From positions 1 to 40,620 of the forward strand of contig JBGPOP010000039.1 of NCBI GenBank assembly GCA_041488095.1: a stretch of 40,620 nucleotides of DNA, in the 5' to 3' direction. The DNA is from DASYPQ01 sp041488095. Its GTDB lineage: Bacteria; Planctomycetota; UBA1135; GCA-002686595. Shown in pieces: positions 1-10,413 of this stretch. Position 1 is the stretch's first letter. Each line of letters opens with the position of its first letter. The notes under the pieces are model-generated. The model was not told the origin of the DNA. It did not search any database and saw only the letters and a list, made by a program, of their open reading frames with translations. Both the position numbers and the translations under genes were made by a program.

Positions 1-2112
<2,112 letters not shown>

Positions 2113-2316
2113 CTTTCTCCATGCGGCATGTCTTGCCATGGGCTGTAGGGCCTGTGGACGGGTCACGCCGTGGGGAGGAAGGTCGTCTTCCATCCCTCGT
2201 GAGGGACGCGCTAGATGCGGTTCACCTTGACCTCCAGCTCGGACCCGCGCGCCGGTTCGCCTGCGGAATGGTGAGATCCGGAAGGATGAGAAACGAGCGT
2301 GCGGGTCCGGGAGCAT
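2113..2316 (+). other. 23S-5S internal transcribed spacer with a long processing stem
   Basis: This spacer of about 200 nt holds no tRNA. It contains a 13-bp stem between 2240-2252 (CGGACCCGCGCGC) and 2297-2309 (GCGTGCGGGTCCG) with one G-U pair, just ahead of 5S rRNA. Such a stem is a plausible processing site for release of 5S precursor RNA; that role is inferred. Confidence 0.6.
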
Positions 2317-2425
2317 TCCCGGTGCCCATGGGTCCCTGGCCATACCCGTTCCCATTCCGAACACGGTCGTCAAGCAGGGACCGCCGATGATATTGCGCAA
2401 GCGAGAAAGTAGGTTGTCGCCGGGG
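2317..2425 (+). rRNA. rrf: 5S ribosomal RNA
   Basis: The 5' and 3' ends pair as an 8-bp helix I (2317-2324 with 2418-2425). The internal CCCGTTCCCATTCCGAACACGG block is typical of loop B/C of bacterial 5S RNA, and AAGCGAGAAAGTAGGTTGTCG resembles the 3' domain. The length of about 109 nt fits. It lies downstream of 23S in the usual rRNA operon order and is followed at once by a terminator. Confidence 0.93.
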
Positions 2426-2430
2426 TTTTC

Positions 2431-2466
2431 AACGCCCGCGGTCGCAGGATCGCGGGCGTTTTCTTT
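2431..2466 (+). terminator. Rho-independent terminator of the rRNA operon
   Basis: A perfect 10-bp stem, AACGCCCGCG (2431-2440) with CGCGGGCGTT (2451-2460), has a 10-nt loop and is followed by TTCTTT. It ends the rRNA operon. lexA converges from the other side, its stop codon being a few bases away, so the hairpin may also act on that transcript, though no T-tract is seen in that direction. Confidence 0.9.
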
Positions 2467-2472
2467 GGGTCG

Positions 2473-3090
2473 TTAATAGCGGCGGACGACACCCAGCACG
2501 ACGCCGCGCACCTCGACCCGGTCCACGTAGAGCGGTGCGAAGCTCGTGTTGGCTGCTTGGAGTCGGATGCGATCGCCCTCGCGGAAGTAGCGCTTGAGGG
2601 TGGCTTCCTCTCCGGGCAACACCGCGACGACAATCTCGCCGTTACGGGCATGGTTACGGCGCTCGACAAGGACGATGTCACCGTCGCGGATGCAGTCCTC
2701 GATCATGGATTCCCCACGGACTCGCAAGGCGTACACGTCGCGATCGCGGGGAACCAACTCGGACAGGTCGAAGTCTTCGGGAGATTCAACTGCCTCGATC
2801 GGGCAGCCGGCAGCGATCGTACCCAGGACCTGGAGAGGACTCGCACGGGGGCCTTGCGCGGGGGAGCGCGCGGAGGGCGCGAGCTTCAGAGCGCGGCTGA
2901 TCCCGCGCGCGGTCCTGCGGAGGACGCCCTTGCGCTCCAGCTCGGCGACATGCCCGAACACGGTCACCTTGTTGACGCCCATGGCCTGGGCGATCTCCTC
3001 GAGCGTGGGACTGATCGCGTGCGCGCGGACGTAGCTCTGGAAGAAATCGACGATCTCGCGTTGGCGTTTCGTCAGAGGGGGAAGGGGCAT
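2473..3090 (-). CDS. lexA: LexA repressor (SOS regulator, self-cleaving)
   Basis: The 205-residue product is a LexA repressor. Residues 1-70 form a winged helix DNA-binding domain (LTKRQREIVDFF at the start is typical). The C-terminal peptidase domain has the Ala94-Gly95 cleavage site in TIAAGCPIEA, catalytic Ser128 in RGESMI and Lys166 in ATLKRYF; the Ser-Lys spacing fits the family. The frame is open upstream to a GTG at 3180, but the ATG at 3090 is chosen because the LexA domain begins there and an AAGGAGA motif lies 12 nt before it. LexA binds SOS operators and cleaves itself when RecA is activated by DNA damage. It is probably co-transcribed with the small ORF at 3190-3276. Confidence 0.95.
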   Translation of the reverse strand: MPLPPLTKRQREIVDFFQSYVRAHAISPTLEEIAQAMGVNKVTVFGHVAELERKGVLRRTARGISRALKLAPSARSPAQGPRASPLQVLGTIAAGCPIEAVESPEDFDLSELVPRDRDVYALRVRGESMIEDCIRDGDIVLVERRNHARNGEIVVAVLPGEEATLKRYFREGDRIRLQAANTSFAPLYVDRVEVRGVVLGVVRRY

Positions 3091-3189
3091 GGCGACGTTG
3101 TTTCTCCTTGAGCGCCGCACGCCGTCGATCGGCGACCTGGCCCTCGCTCGAGGGGGTCCGCCCGACTCGAGACGGTTCACCCAGGGGCG

Positions 3190-3276
3190 TCAGAACAGGA
3201 ACGTGGTGGCGATCAGCAGGGCGAAGAAGAGGTAGGACAGCTTCTCGCGGCATGTCTGGTAGAGGATGTGGGACAT
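3190..3276 (-). CDS. Small single-span membrane protein upstream of lexA (28 aa, unknown)
   Basis: ATG at 3276, TGA at 3190-3192, 28 codons. The peptide has a polar N-terminal half (MSHILYQTCREK) and a hydrophobic C-terminal half (LSYLFFALLIATTFLF), so it reads as one membrane span with a cytosolic N-terminus. AGGAA lies about 12 nt before the ATG, the same spacing as for lexA. It is not a recognised family. The size, single span and position in a likely SOS operon recall SidA of Caulobacter (29 aa, SOS-induced division inhibitor), but there is no sequence basis for homology. It is in frame with lexA, separated by one TGA and about 33 codons. A hairpin (CTCGAG arms at 3166-3171 and 3147-3152) sits between the two. 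Confidence 0.5.
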   Translation of the reverse strand: MSHILYQTCREKLSYLFFALLIATTFLF

Positions 3277-3316
3277 GGTTGGCTCGGTTTCCTGGTTCGC
3301 ATCTGACGAGGTCGAA

Positions 3317-3370
3317 AACCTAACGGATACCTAATCGATCGGCAAGCCCTGAACCGAACAGGACCCGAAC
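3317..3370 (-). promoter_or_regulatory. Candidate lexA promoter with LexA-box-like direct repeat
   Basis: Reading the minus strand, GTTCGGGTCCTGTTC (3370-3356) is a GTTC-N7-GTTC direct repeat, followed one base later by a third GTTC. GTTC-N7-GTTC is the known LexA operator of Alphaproteobacteria. Directly downstream is a possible sigma-70 promoter, TTGCCG (3345-3340), 17 nt, TAGGTT (3322-3317). Position upstream of the small ORF and lexA fits autoregulation. That this organism's LexA uses this motif is an inference; the -10 match is weak. Confidence 0.45.
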
Positions 3371-3595
3371 CTTGAATCTTCTGCCTCGATTTCCCGCAAA
3401 CGGAACTAGGGCAACGACGCCCCCCCTTTTTCGGTGTCCGCTGATCGGGGGTCGGACCTCTCCGGGACTCCTGCGGTTCTCGGTCGACGCCCCGTCGTCG
3501 TGCTTCCCACCTGCGGTCGCAAGGAGCGGATCCAGGGGGGTGGGGATTAGGATGATCCTCTCCGAGACTTCAACTCGAGAAGCGAGACAGCGCTG
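3371..3595. other. Intergenic region between the lexA promoter and nadB
   Basis: This stretch separates the divergent lexA and nadB transcription units. I see no convincing -35/-10 pair for nadB, no tRNA and no hairpin with a T-tract. A short open frame overlapping it (from a TTG at 3372) has no coding signs. Confidence 0.5.
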
Positions 3596-5284
3596 GTGCC
3601 CGACGCAACCCTGAACCTGGACCGATACCTCGTCCCCTTCTCCTTCCGCCACGTCCCCCTGTACCGGTTCGATGTGGTGGTCGTGGGAAGCGGGGTCGGG
3701 GGGAGCGCGGCGGCCCTGGCCGCTGCAAACCGTGGAGCTTCGGTTGCTGTCGTGGCGAAGGCCGATCTGCGCGAGAGCAACACGCTGTACGCCCAAGGTG
3801 GACTGGCCGCTGTGCTCGCGGCTCCCGACACCTTCGAGGCGCACATCGCCGACACCTTGCACGTCGGCTGTGGACTCTCGGAACGCGAAACGGTCGAGTG
3901 CGTCGTGCGCGGGGGCCCCGAAGCCGTCGAGCGACTGCTCCAGCTCGGCGCGGCCTTCGATCGTGGAGCCGACGGAGGTATCCACCTCTCGCGCGAGGGG
4001 GGGCACAGCCACGCGCGGATCGTCCACGCGCAGGGTGACGCCACCGGGCTCGAGATCGAGCGTGCCCTGTGCGCCGCCTTGGCCAACCACCCCGGCATCA
4101 CGACCTTTCCCCAGACGTTCGTGATCGACCTGTTGACCGGTCCCGACGGGCGCGTGGCGGGGATCCTCACGCGCGCCGCGCGCGGGGACCTCGTGGCGTT
4201 CAGCGCGGCCCAGGTCATCCTGGCCACAGGAGGCGGCGGGCAGATCTACCGCGAGACGACGAACCCAGCGATCGCAACGGGCGACGGCGTGGCCATCGGC
4301 TTCCGGGCCGGAGCCGTGGTGCGCGACCTGGAGTTTGTCCAGTTCCACCCGACCTGCCTTTACATCGCAGGAGCTGCGCGAGTGCTCATCAGCGAGATCG
4401 TCCGCGGCGCGGGCGGCATCCTGCGCGATCGACACGGCCAGCGCTTCATGCCCGAGTTCCACCCCTCTGCGGAGCTCGCACCGCGTGACGTGGTCAGCCG
4501 TGCCGTCTTTGCTCGGATGGTGGCGACGCACGACACGAGCGTGTACCTCGACCTGTCCGCCATCCAGGGCGATCCGCACGTGCTGTTCCCCGGCATCAGC
4601 CGGATCTGCCGATTCTTCGGAATCGACATCGCGCGCGATCCGGTGCCGGTCCGGCCCGGCGCGCACTACATGGTCGGAGGTCTCAGGGTGGACCTCGACG
4701 GTCGGACGACGATTCCGGGTCTGTGGTCGGTGGGGGAGTGCGCCAGCTCGGGGCTGCACGGCGCGAATCGAATGGGATCGAACTCTTTGCTCGAGGGCCT
4801 GGTCCTCGGCCTGCGTGCCGGACGCCTTGCGGCCGGCGACGTCGACGGTTTCGACATGCTCTCGGTGGCGCCCCTCCGTGCCCGAGAGCTGCCCCGAGCC
4901 CCGGCCGGTGTTCGCGTCAACATCGAGGACCTCATCTACTCGCTCAAGTCGCTGATGTGGCGACAGATGGGCGTCGAGCGCAGCCGCTCCGGGCTCGAAG
5001 ACGCGCTCGAGAAGATCGCTTTCTGGTCGCGCGCGGTGGGGGACCTGGGGTCGTCCGAGCCTCGGTCCTGGGAGCTGGTCAATATGCTGACCGTCGCGCG
5101 ACTGGCGACGCTCGGCGCGCTGGCCCGCGAGGAATCGCGCGGCGTCCACTATCGCACGGACTTCCCCGAGAGCCGACCCGATCGGCGGGTCCACACGATC
5201 CTGACCCCCGCGATCGAGGGCGAGCGCGTCGCCCGCGTGAGCTTGCGGCACGAGCCGGTCGGCGACCAGCTCCCGGTTGGATAG
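3596..5284 (+). CDS. nadB: L-aspartate oxidase
   Basis: NadB (562 aa) oxidises L-aspartate to iminoaspartate with FAD, the first step of de novo NAD synthesis. Visible marks are the dinucleotide-binding GSGVGG at residues 31-36, SNTLYAQGGLAA (FAD/substrate), the GGHSHARIVHAQGDATG block, and GLHGANRMGSNSLLEG near the end of the flavin domain, then a helical C-terminal domain. The start is the GTG at 3596; the lead-in RYLVPFSF before the FAD motif argues for this early start, although no good Shine-Dalgarno is present. hflX follows after 21 nt and is probably co-transcribed. nadA and nadC are not in the window. Confidence 0.95.
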   Translation: MPDATLNLDRYLVPFSFRHVPLYRFDVVVVGSGVGGSAAALAAANRGASVAVVAKADLRESNTLYAQGGLAAVLAAPDTFEAHIADTLHVGCGLSERETVECVVRGGPEAVERLLQLGAAFDRGADGGIHLSREGGHSHARIVHAQGDATGLEIERALCAALANHPGITTFPQTFVIDLLTGPDGRVAGILTRAARGDLVAFSAAQVILATGGGGQIYRETTNPAIATGDGVAIGFRAGAVVRDLEFVQFHPTCLYIAGAARVLISEIVRGAGGILRDRHGQRFMPEFHPSAELAPRDVVSRAVFARMVATHDTSVYLDLSAIQGDPHVLFPGISRICRFFGIDIARDPVPVRPGAHYMVGGLRVDLDGRTTIPGLWSVGECASSGLHGANRMGSNSLLEGLVLGLRAGRLAAGDVDGFDMLSVAPLRARELPRAPAGVRVNIEDLIYSLKSLMWRQMGVERSRSGLEDALEKIAFWSRAVGDLGSSEPRSWELVNMLTVARLATLGALAREESRGVHYRTDFPESRPDRRVHTILTPAIEGERVARVSLRHEPVGDQLPVG

Positions 5285-5305
5285 CCCGTTGAGCAGAAAG
5301 GGGAG

Positions 5306-6700
5306 ATGAGCCGCCGTCCCTCGCGCCCCACGCGCCCTCCGCGCGAGCGGGTCCTCGTGTGCGGAGTCCGCGGTCACGAGGAGGATGTCGGGATCGGCGA
5401 AGATCTGCTCGAGGCCTGCGGGCTCGTCGGCGCCGCCGATGCGGACGTCGTCGGAGAAGGCGTTCTCCAGCGCAAGCCGCATCCTGACCCGGCGACGCTC
5501 TTCGGCCGGGGGAAGGTCGACGAGATCCAGTCCGAGGTCCAGCGCCTCCACCCGGATGCCGTCGTGGTCGACAACGACCTGAGCCCCGCGCAGGTGCGCA
5601 ACCTGGAGAAGGCCTGGGGCGTGCGTGTCGTCGACCGGTCCGAATTGATCCTGGACATCTTCGCTTGCCGCGCGCAGACGCGGCAGGCACGGCTGCAGGT
5701 CGAGCTGGCGCAGAATGAATACCTCGCCCCGCGCCTCCGGCGGATGTGGACTCACCTGGAACGAACCGAGGGCGTGATCGGCACGCGCGGGCCGGGCGAG
5801 ACGCAGCTCGAGACCGACAAGCGCCTGCTCAAGAGGCGCATCCAGATCCTGCGCGAGGAGCTGCGCGAGATCGAGGCGCGCAAGCTGCGCGAGGTCGGTT
5901 CGCGCAACGAGCACTTCACCATCGGACTCGTGGGCTACACGAACGCGGGCAAGTCGACGCTCTTGAACCGCCTGACCGGCGCGCGCGAGTTCGTGGCCGA
6001 TCAGCTCTTCGCGACGCTCGACACGCGCACGCGCCAGTGGCGGCTCCTCGACGGCCGGACCGTCCTCCTCTCGGATACCGTCGGTTTCCTGCAGAGGCTT
6101 CCGCACCACCTCGTGGCCTCGTTCCACGCCACGCTGGAGGAGACGCTGGCGGCCGATCTGCTCCTGCACGTGATCGACGCCTCCCACCCGCGCGCCGCGG
6201 TCCAGATGGAGGCGGTCGAGAGCGTGCTCGGGAACCTCTCGCGCAACGCACGCGCGGGACTCCTCGTGTTCAACAAGATCGACCGCGTGGAGGATCGGAT
6301 CGGGCTCCAGCTCCTGCGCAACGGCCGCAGCCAGGAGGCGGTGTACGTCTCGGCCGCGACCGGGGAAGGGCTCGACCGTCTGGATCAAGCCGTCGCGCGC
6401 AGTCTGGACGCGCACTCCTCGTTGGTGGATGTCTACGTCCCGCTGGCCGACGGGCGTCTGGACGCGACCGTGCGGAGGCTCGCCCGACCGATCGAGGACG
6501 AGATCTCGGAGGAACTGGGGGAGCGTCGGATGCGGGTGAGGTTGACGGAAGGAGCGCTCGGACACCTGCGCAGAGGCGGTGGGGCCGCGCTGCGGGTGGA
6601 GATCGTCGAGCCGCCGGCCAATGGGACGGGGGAAGTTGCCGAGAAAGCTGCGCCAGCGGAGAGCATGCCGCCGCCCGAGAAGCTCGCCGCCGATGGCTGA
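5306..6700 (+). CDS. hflX: GTPase HflX
   Basis: The 464-residue product is a ribosome-associated GTPase of the HflX family, linked to rescue and splitting of stalled ribosomes. The N-terminal HflX domain contains FGRGKVDEIQ, and the glycine-rich GTRGPGETQLETDKR linker is diagnostic. The GTPase domain has G1 GYTNAGKS (near residue 210), G3 DTVGF and G4 NKID. An AAAGGGGAG motif abuts the ATG at 5306. Length is close to that of other HflX proteins. The last 25 residues are a low-complexity Ala/Pro-rich tail. It lies 21 nt after nadB. Confidence 0.95.
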   Translation: MSRRPSRPTRPPRERVLVCGVRGHEEDVGIGEDLLEACGLVGAADADVVGEGVLQRKPHPDPATLFGRGKVDEIQSEVQRLHPDAVVVDNDLSPAQVRNLEKAWGVRVVDRSELILDIFACRAQTRQARLQVELAQNEYLAPRLRRMWTHLERTEGVIGTRGPGETQLETDKRLLKRRIQILREELREIEARKLREVGSRNEHFTIGLVGYTNAGKSTLLNRLTGAREFVADQLFATLDTRTRQWRLLDGRTVLLSDTVGFLQRLPHHLVASFHATLEETLAADLLLHVIDASHPRAAVQMEAVESVLGNLSRNARAGLLVFNKIDRVEDRIGLQLLRNGRSQEAVYVSAATGEGLDRLDQAVARSLDAHSSLVDVYVPLADGRLDATVRRLARPIEDEISEELGERRMRVRLTEGALGHLRRGGGAALRVEIVEPPANGTGEVAEKAAPAESMPPPEKLAADG

Positions 6701-6955
6701 GCCCCCCGACATCGAGCCTCCAACTTGGCCTCGGCGCTCGCGGTCTCGCGCCCGCGCGAAACCGCGAACGCCGAGGAGCCGCCGGCGGGTACTCGCCGGC
6801 GGTGCGGTTGCGAGTTGCGTGTCGACTGGCGTTGCGTCCGCGTGCGTGGTGTCGGAGTGTGGAGACTGTGCGCAAGTGGACGGAGCACCTTCGCGGTCGC
6901 CCAAGCAGACGCACAGTAACCCGCGACCAAGGGGGGGCTTCGTCCTCGAGTTGCT
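6701..6955. other. Structured intergenic region between convergent hflX and LysM genes
   Basis: No gene is supported in these 255 nt; an open frame from a TTG at 6725 is mostly formed by the repeats. Three structures are visible. First, 6730-6775 folds as a 19-bp hairpin in three blocks (CTCGGCG, TCGCGGT, TCGCG and their complements) around a CCCG loop. Its only two mismatches are C-A on this strand, which become G-U pairs if the minus strand is transcribed. Second, 6779-6787 with 6794-6802 gives a perfect 9-bp hairpin. Third, ACTGTGCG (6865-6872) pairs with 6910-6917, crossed by GGTCGC (6895-6900) with 6923-6928, a possible pseudoknot. None has a clear T-tract. Confidence 0.6.
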
Positions 6956-7411
6956 TCAGTGTTTCTCGAGAAGACTCTCGAGATGCGGTAGCCGCAGCTT
7001 CTGTCCCTCGCGCAGGGTGTCCGGGTCGGCCAGGTGGTTGTAGCGGGCCACGGCCTCGATGACCGCAAGCCGAGCGGTTCCATAGTGCTCCTGGCAGATC
7101 TTGGAGAGGCTCTGACCGGATTGGACGGTGATCTCGGTGTCCGCCGGCTGAGGCGAAAGCGCCCGAGTCGGACCCGGGGGCACCTGTTCGCGCACAGGCG
7201 GGACTGCGGAGCCCTTCTCGACCGGTCCCACGTACGGCTCCCCTCCGCTCGGTCGCCCGACGACGACGCGGCTCCACCCGTCTCCGATCGCCGTCCCCCC
7301 CGTCCGGGCCGCATCCCTCTCGGAGCGCGCCGCGGAGGTCCAGCTCCTTTGCCACAGCGCCGCCCCCCCGAAGAGTGCGAGGAGCAGCAGACCGCCCAGG
7401 AGGAGCCTCAC
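6956..7411 (-). CDS. Membrane-anchored LysM-domain protein
   Basis: The 151-residue protein has one N-terminal membrane span (residues 2-22, Leu-rich), a Gly/Pro-rich linker, and a C-terminal LysM domain (about 93-144) starting ITVQSGQSLSKI and ending in EGQKLRLP. LysM domains bind peptidoglycan or similar glycans, so the protein probably sits in the inner membrane and reaches into the periplasm. It follows secDF after 14 nt and is likely the last gene of the trmD-rplS-secDF unit. No enzyme domain is present; its exact job is unknown. Confidence 0.8.
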   Translation of the reverse strand: MRLLLGGLLLLALFGGAALWQRSWTSAARSERDAARTGGTAIGDGWSRVVVGRPSGGEPYVGPVEKGSAVPPVREQVPPGPTRALSPQPADTEITVQSGQSLSKICQEHYGTARLAVIEAVARYNHLADPDTLREGQKLRLPHLESLLEKH

Positions 7412-7425
7412 GGCCCGATCCTACC

Positions 7426-10413
7426 TCACGCCGCTTGGGCCTGCCCCCCGCCGGCTGCCTTCGCGGCGGGGCGCTTCTCGAACCACAAGAGCACCGGGCT
7501 CGCGACGTACACGGTCGAATACGCGCCGGAGATGACTCCCACGAGCATGGCGAACGAGAAGGCCTCGAGCACGTTGCGGGAGCCGAAGTTGAAGACGAAC
7601 AGGATCAGCAGCACGAGCACGACGGTGCTCGTGGTCAGGATCGTGCGCGCCAGGGTCTGGTTGATCGAGTCGTTCAGGATCTGGCGCAGCGGCGCGGTGG
7701 AGTGCCGGCGGTTCTCCCGAACGCGGTCGAAGATGACGATCGTGTCGTTCTGCGAATAGCCGATGACGGTCAGGAAGGCCGCGATCATCGACAGGTCCAG
7801 CTCGGCCTGGATCGCGCCTGTCATCGTGGCCACCGCGAGCGCTCCGAACACGATCAGCACGTCGTGGACGAGCGAGACGACGACCGCGATGCCGTAGCTG
7901 TACTCGGCGAAGCGCACGCGCAGGTAGAGGATCGTGCCGACCAGCGAGAGCAGCACGGCGATGATCGCCTTGTCGCGCAGCTCACCCCCGATCGTGGGCC
8001 CCACCACGGAGGACTCGGGCACCGGCGACAGCAGGCTGAAGGGCCTGCCGGTGCTGTCCCTGACCCCTTCGATCTGTGTGCGGATCGCGCGCGGGAGATC
8101 CGCCGGAGCCTTGTCCTTCTCCAGCTTGGCGGTGAAGTGGAACACGTTCGGCCGGCCGGGCTGCGGCTCGACGGAGACCTCGGACAGGCCACCCTTGGCC
8201 AGCGCTGTGCTCACGTCCGCCGCGGGGTGGGCCTTCTCGAAATACAGGTCACCGCTCGCCGACGCTCCGTCGGCGGAGGCCGAGACCTGCACGGGGTCCT
8301 TCTGCAGAACCGGCGCCAGCGCGTCGCGGATCTGCTTCTCGCCGGTGGCCTCGCTGGTGCCCCCTGAAACCCCCTCCTCGCCGGAGAGCTTGAACTGGAC
8401 GACAAACTGCCTGTAGCCCGCGGCGCGTGTGCCCGAGTCCTGCAGCTCACGCACCTGCGCCGATGCGCCGATCGTCCCGGGGATCTGGTGCACGAGCCTC
8501 GCCACCTCGGAGACGGGCTGGGGATCCTGGGTGTTCACGGTCACGCGGAAGCCGCCCAGGAAGTCGATTCCGAGCTTCTCGCGGTTGGGCAGCGAGATGA
8601 ACAACGCGTCCCCGACGACGATCACGATCAGCGAGGCGGCGATCGCATACTTGGCGATGTCCATGAAGCGCCAGTTCGGCCTCTTGAAGGTGCGCACCAT
8701 GCTGAAGCGCGTGGCGCCGCGCTGGATGTCCCAGAACACGAGCAGCTCGGTGACCACGATCACCGTGAAGAGCGTCGACAGGATGCCGATGTTCAGCGTC
8801 ACGGCGAATCCGCGGATCGGGCCCGTGCCGACGTTCTGGAGGATCAGACCGGCGATCAGCGTGGTCAGGTTCGAGTCGATGATCGTCACCGCCGCGCGCT
8901 CGAACGCGTTCTTGGCGGCCTGGACGAGCTTCAGTCCGCGCCCCATCTCCTCGCGCAGGCGCTCGTAGATCAGGATGTTGCCGTCGACCGCCATCCCGAG
9001 CGTCAGGATGACGCCGGCCACCCCCGGCAAGGTGAGCGTCGCCTTGAGGAACGCCAGCGCCCCCACGAGAAAGAGCAGGTTCAGGAACAGCCCGATGACC
9101 GAGAAGATGCCCAGCCTGCGGTAGAAGAACAGCATGAAGACCACGATCACGCCCAGCGCGATCAAGGTGCTGAGCAGTCCCTTCTTCACGTAGTTCTCGC
9201 CCAGGCTCGCGCCCACCCGCTCCTTGGAGAGCAGCACCGGCTTGATCCGCAGCGAGCCCGAGCGCAGCACGGTGACGAGGTCCTTGACCTCCTTCTGCGA
9301 GAAGCCGCCGGCTCCGCCCTCGATGATCCCCGAGCCGGGGAGCTTGCTCTTGATCCGCGGGTCCGTGACGATCTCGCCGTTCAGCACGATCGCCATCTGC
9401 TCGTCGACGTGCTTCTCCGTGAAAGCCCCGAACGCGTCCCGCTTCTCGGGCGACATCTCGAAGTGCACCGCGGGGTAGCCGAGCTGGTCGCGGTCGGAAC
9501 CGACGGATTCGAGGTCGTTGCCGCTGAAGATCCACTCCTCGGGCGGCAGGATCAGCAGCACCAGACGTTTCTCCGGCGGAGTCGCATCGAGCTGCTCCTT
9601 GGGGACGCGGCGGGGGAACCAGCGCAGCGTTGGGGTCGGCCCGCCCTGCTCGGGAGGAAGCCGGTTGAAGCTCTCGAAGGACACGCCCGGGTGGGCTGTC
9701 AACCAGGCGTCGAGCTTCTGTCGCTCCTTGCTCTCGTCCGTGCCGAGCGCCATCAACGAGCCCGGCTGGGCGTCGATCAGGAACTGCAGGTCGCCGACGT
9801 TCTCGATGCGCTTCTGGAGGTCGTCGGTCGAGAGCAGCTCGACCGTGTCCCCGGCCTTGTGTTCGGCGGCCGGCGTGCCGTTCTCCCCCCGCCGCAGATC
9901 CGACAGCACGGCGCCGGCGCGCTTCTGGTAGGAGATCGTTTCGGTCTCGATCGTGATCACGCCCCCGATGAGGGGAAAGGCCTTCACGATCTCCGGGTCG
10001 GCAGCATCCAGGGTGAGCGCCAGGTCCGCCGTCGAGATCGCCTGCGCGAGCTTGCCCTGGGTCTTCGCCGCGGCGAGCTCGGCCGCGCCCGGGAGCTCGA
10101 TGACGATCCGCTCGGTTCCCTCGGGACGGAGCGACAGCTCCATGACGCCCTTCGGGTCGACGCGGCCGCGGATGATGCCGCAGAAGTCCTGCAGCATCTG
10201 CCCCTTGTCCGCATGCTCGGCCTTGGAGATCTTCCCATGGGCCAGCGCCTCGTCGAAATCGAAGTGATAGTCGAGCCGCGTCCCGCCCTGCAGGTCGAGC
10301 CCGAGACGGAAGGGACTCGCGTGCTGGAAGACCGGCGGCACGAGGAGGCTGACGCAGGCCGCCAGCACGAGGACGAGGGTCAGGACGAACTTGCGGCCGA
10401 TCTTCTCAGTCAT
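7426..10413 (-). CDS. secDF: SecD-SecF fusion protein-export subunit
   Basis: A single 995-residue chain holds SecD followed by SecF, the proton-driven accessory complex that pulls preproteins out of SecYEG. The SecD half has a first span at about 9-27, the GLDLQGGTRL motif, a large periplasmic P1 region and a six-helix block with DGNILIYERLREE. The SecF half begins near residue 590 and has the matching LGIDFLGGFRV and YSQNDTIVIFDRVRE motifs. Fused SecDF is found in Bacillus, Planctomycetota and other groups. It lies downstream of rplS (155-nt gap) and upstream of the LysM gene. No yajC is seen next to it. Confidence 0.97.
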   Translation of the reverse strand: MTEKIGRKFVLTLVLVLAACVSLLVPPVFQHASPFRLGLDLQGGTRLDYHFDFDEALAHGKISKAEHADKGQMLQDFCGIIRGRVDPKGVMELSLRPEGTERIVIELPGAAELAAAKTQGKLAQAISTADLALTLDAADPEIVKAFPLIGGVITIETETISYQKRAGAVLSDLRRGENGTPAAEHKAGDTVELLSTDDLQKRIENVGDLQFLIDAQPGSLMALGTDESKERQKLDAWLTAHPGVSFESFNRLPPEQGGPTPTLRWFPRRVPKEQLDATPPEKRLVLLILPPEEWIFSGNDLESVGSDRDQLGYPAVHFEMSPEKRDAFGAFTEKHVDEQMAIVLNGEIVTDPRIKSKLPGSGIIEGGAGGFSQKEVKDLVTVLRSGSLRIKPVLLSKERVGASLGENYVKKGLLSTLIALGVIVVFMLFFYRRLGIFSVIGLFLNLLFLVGALAFLKATLTLPGVAGVILTLGMAVDGNILIYERLREEMGRGLKLVQAAKNAFERAAVTIIDSNLTTLIAGLILQNVGTGPIRGFAVTLNIGILSTLFTVIVVTELLVFWDIQRGATRFSMVRTFKRPNWRFMDIAKYAIAASLIVIVVGDALFISLPNREKLGIDFLGGFRVTVNTQDPQPVSEVARLVHQIPGTIGASAQVRELQDSGTRAAGYRQFVVQFKLSGEEGVSGGTSEATGEKQIRDALAPVLQKDPVQVSASADGASASGDLYFEKAHPAADVSTALAKGGLSEVSVEPQPGRPNVFHFTAKLEKDKAPADLPRAIRTQIEGVRDSTGRPFSLLSPVPESSVVGPTIGGELRDKAIIAVLLSLVGTILYLRVRFAEYSYGIAVVVSLVHDVLIVFGALAVATMTGAIQAELDLSMIAAFLTVIGYSQNDTIVIFDRVRENRRHSTAPLRQILNDSINQTLARTILTTSTVVLVLLILFVFNFGSRNVLEAFSFAMLVGVISGAYSTVYVASPVLLWFEKRPAAKAAGGGQAQAA

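Noticed and set aside
3320..6904. A 1194-codon open frame on the minus strand
   Set aside because: It is antisense to nadB and hflX, which are certain; its product is Arg/Gly/His-rich without any domain, as expected for a mirror frame in GC-rich DNA.
6725..6919. A 64-codon plus-strand frame after hflX
   Set aside because: TTG start, no ribosome site, and most of its sequence is made by the hairpin repeats.
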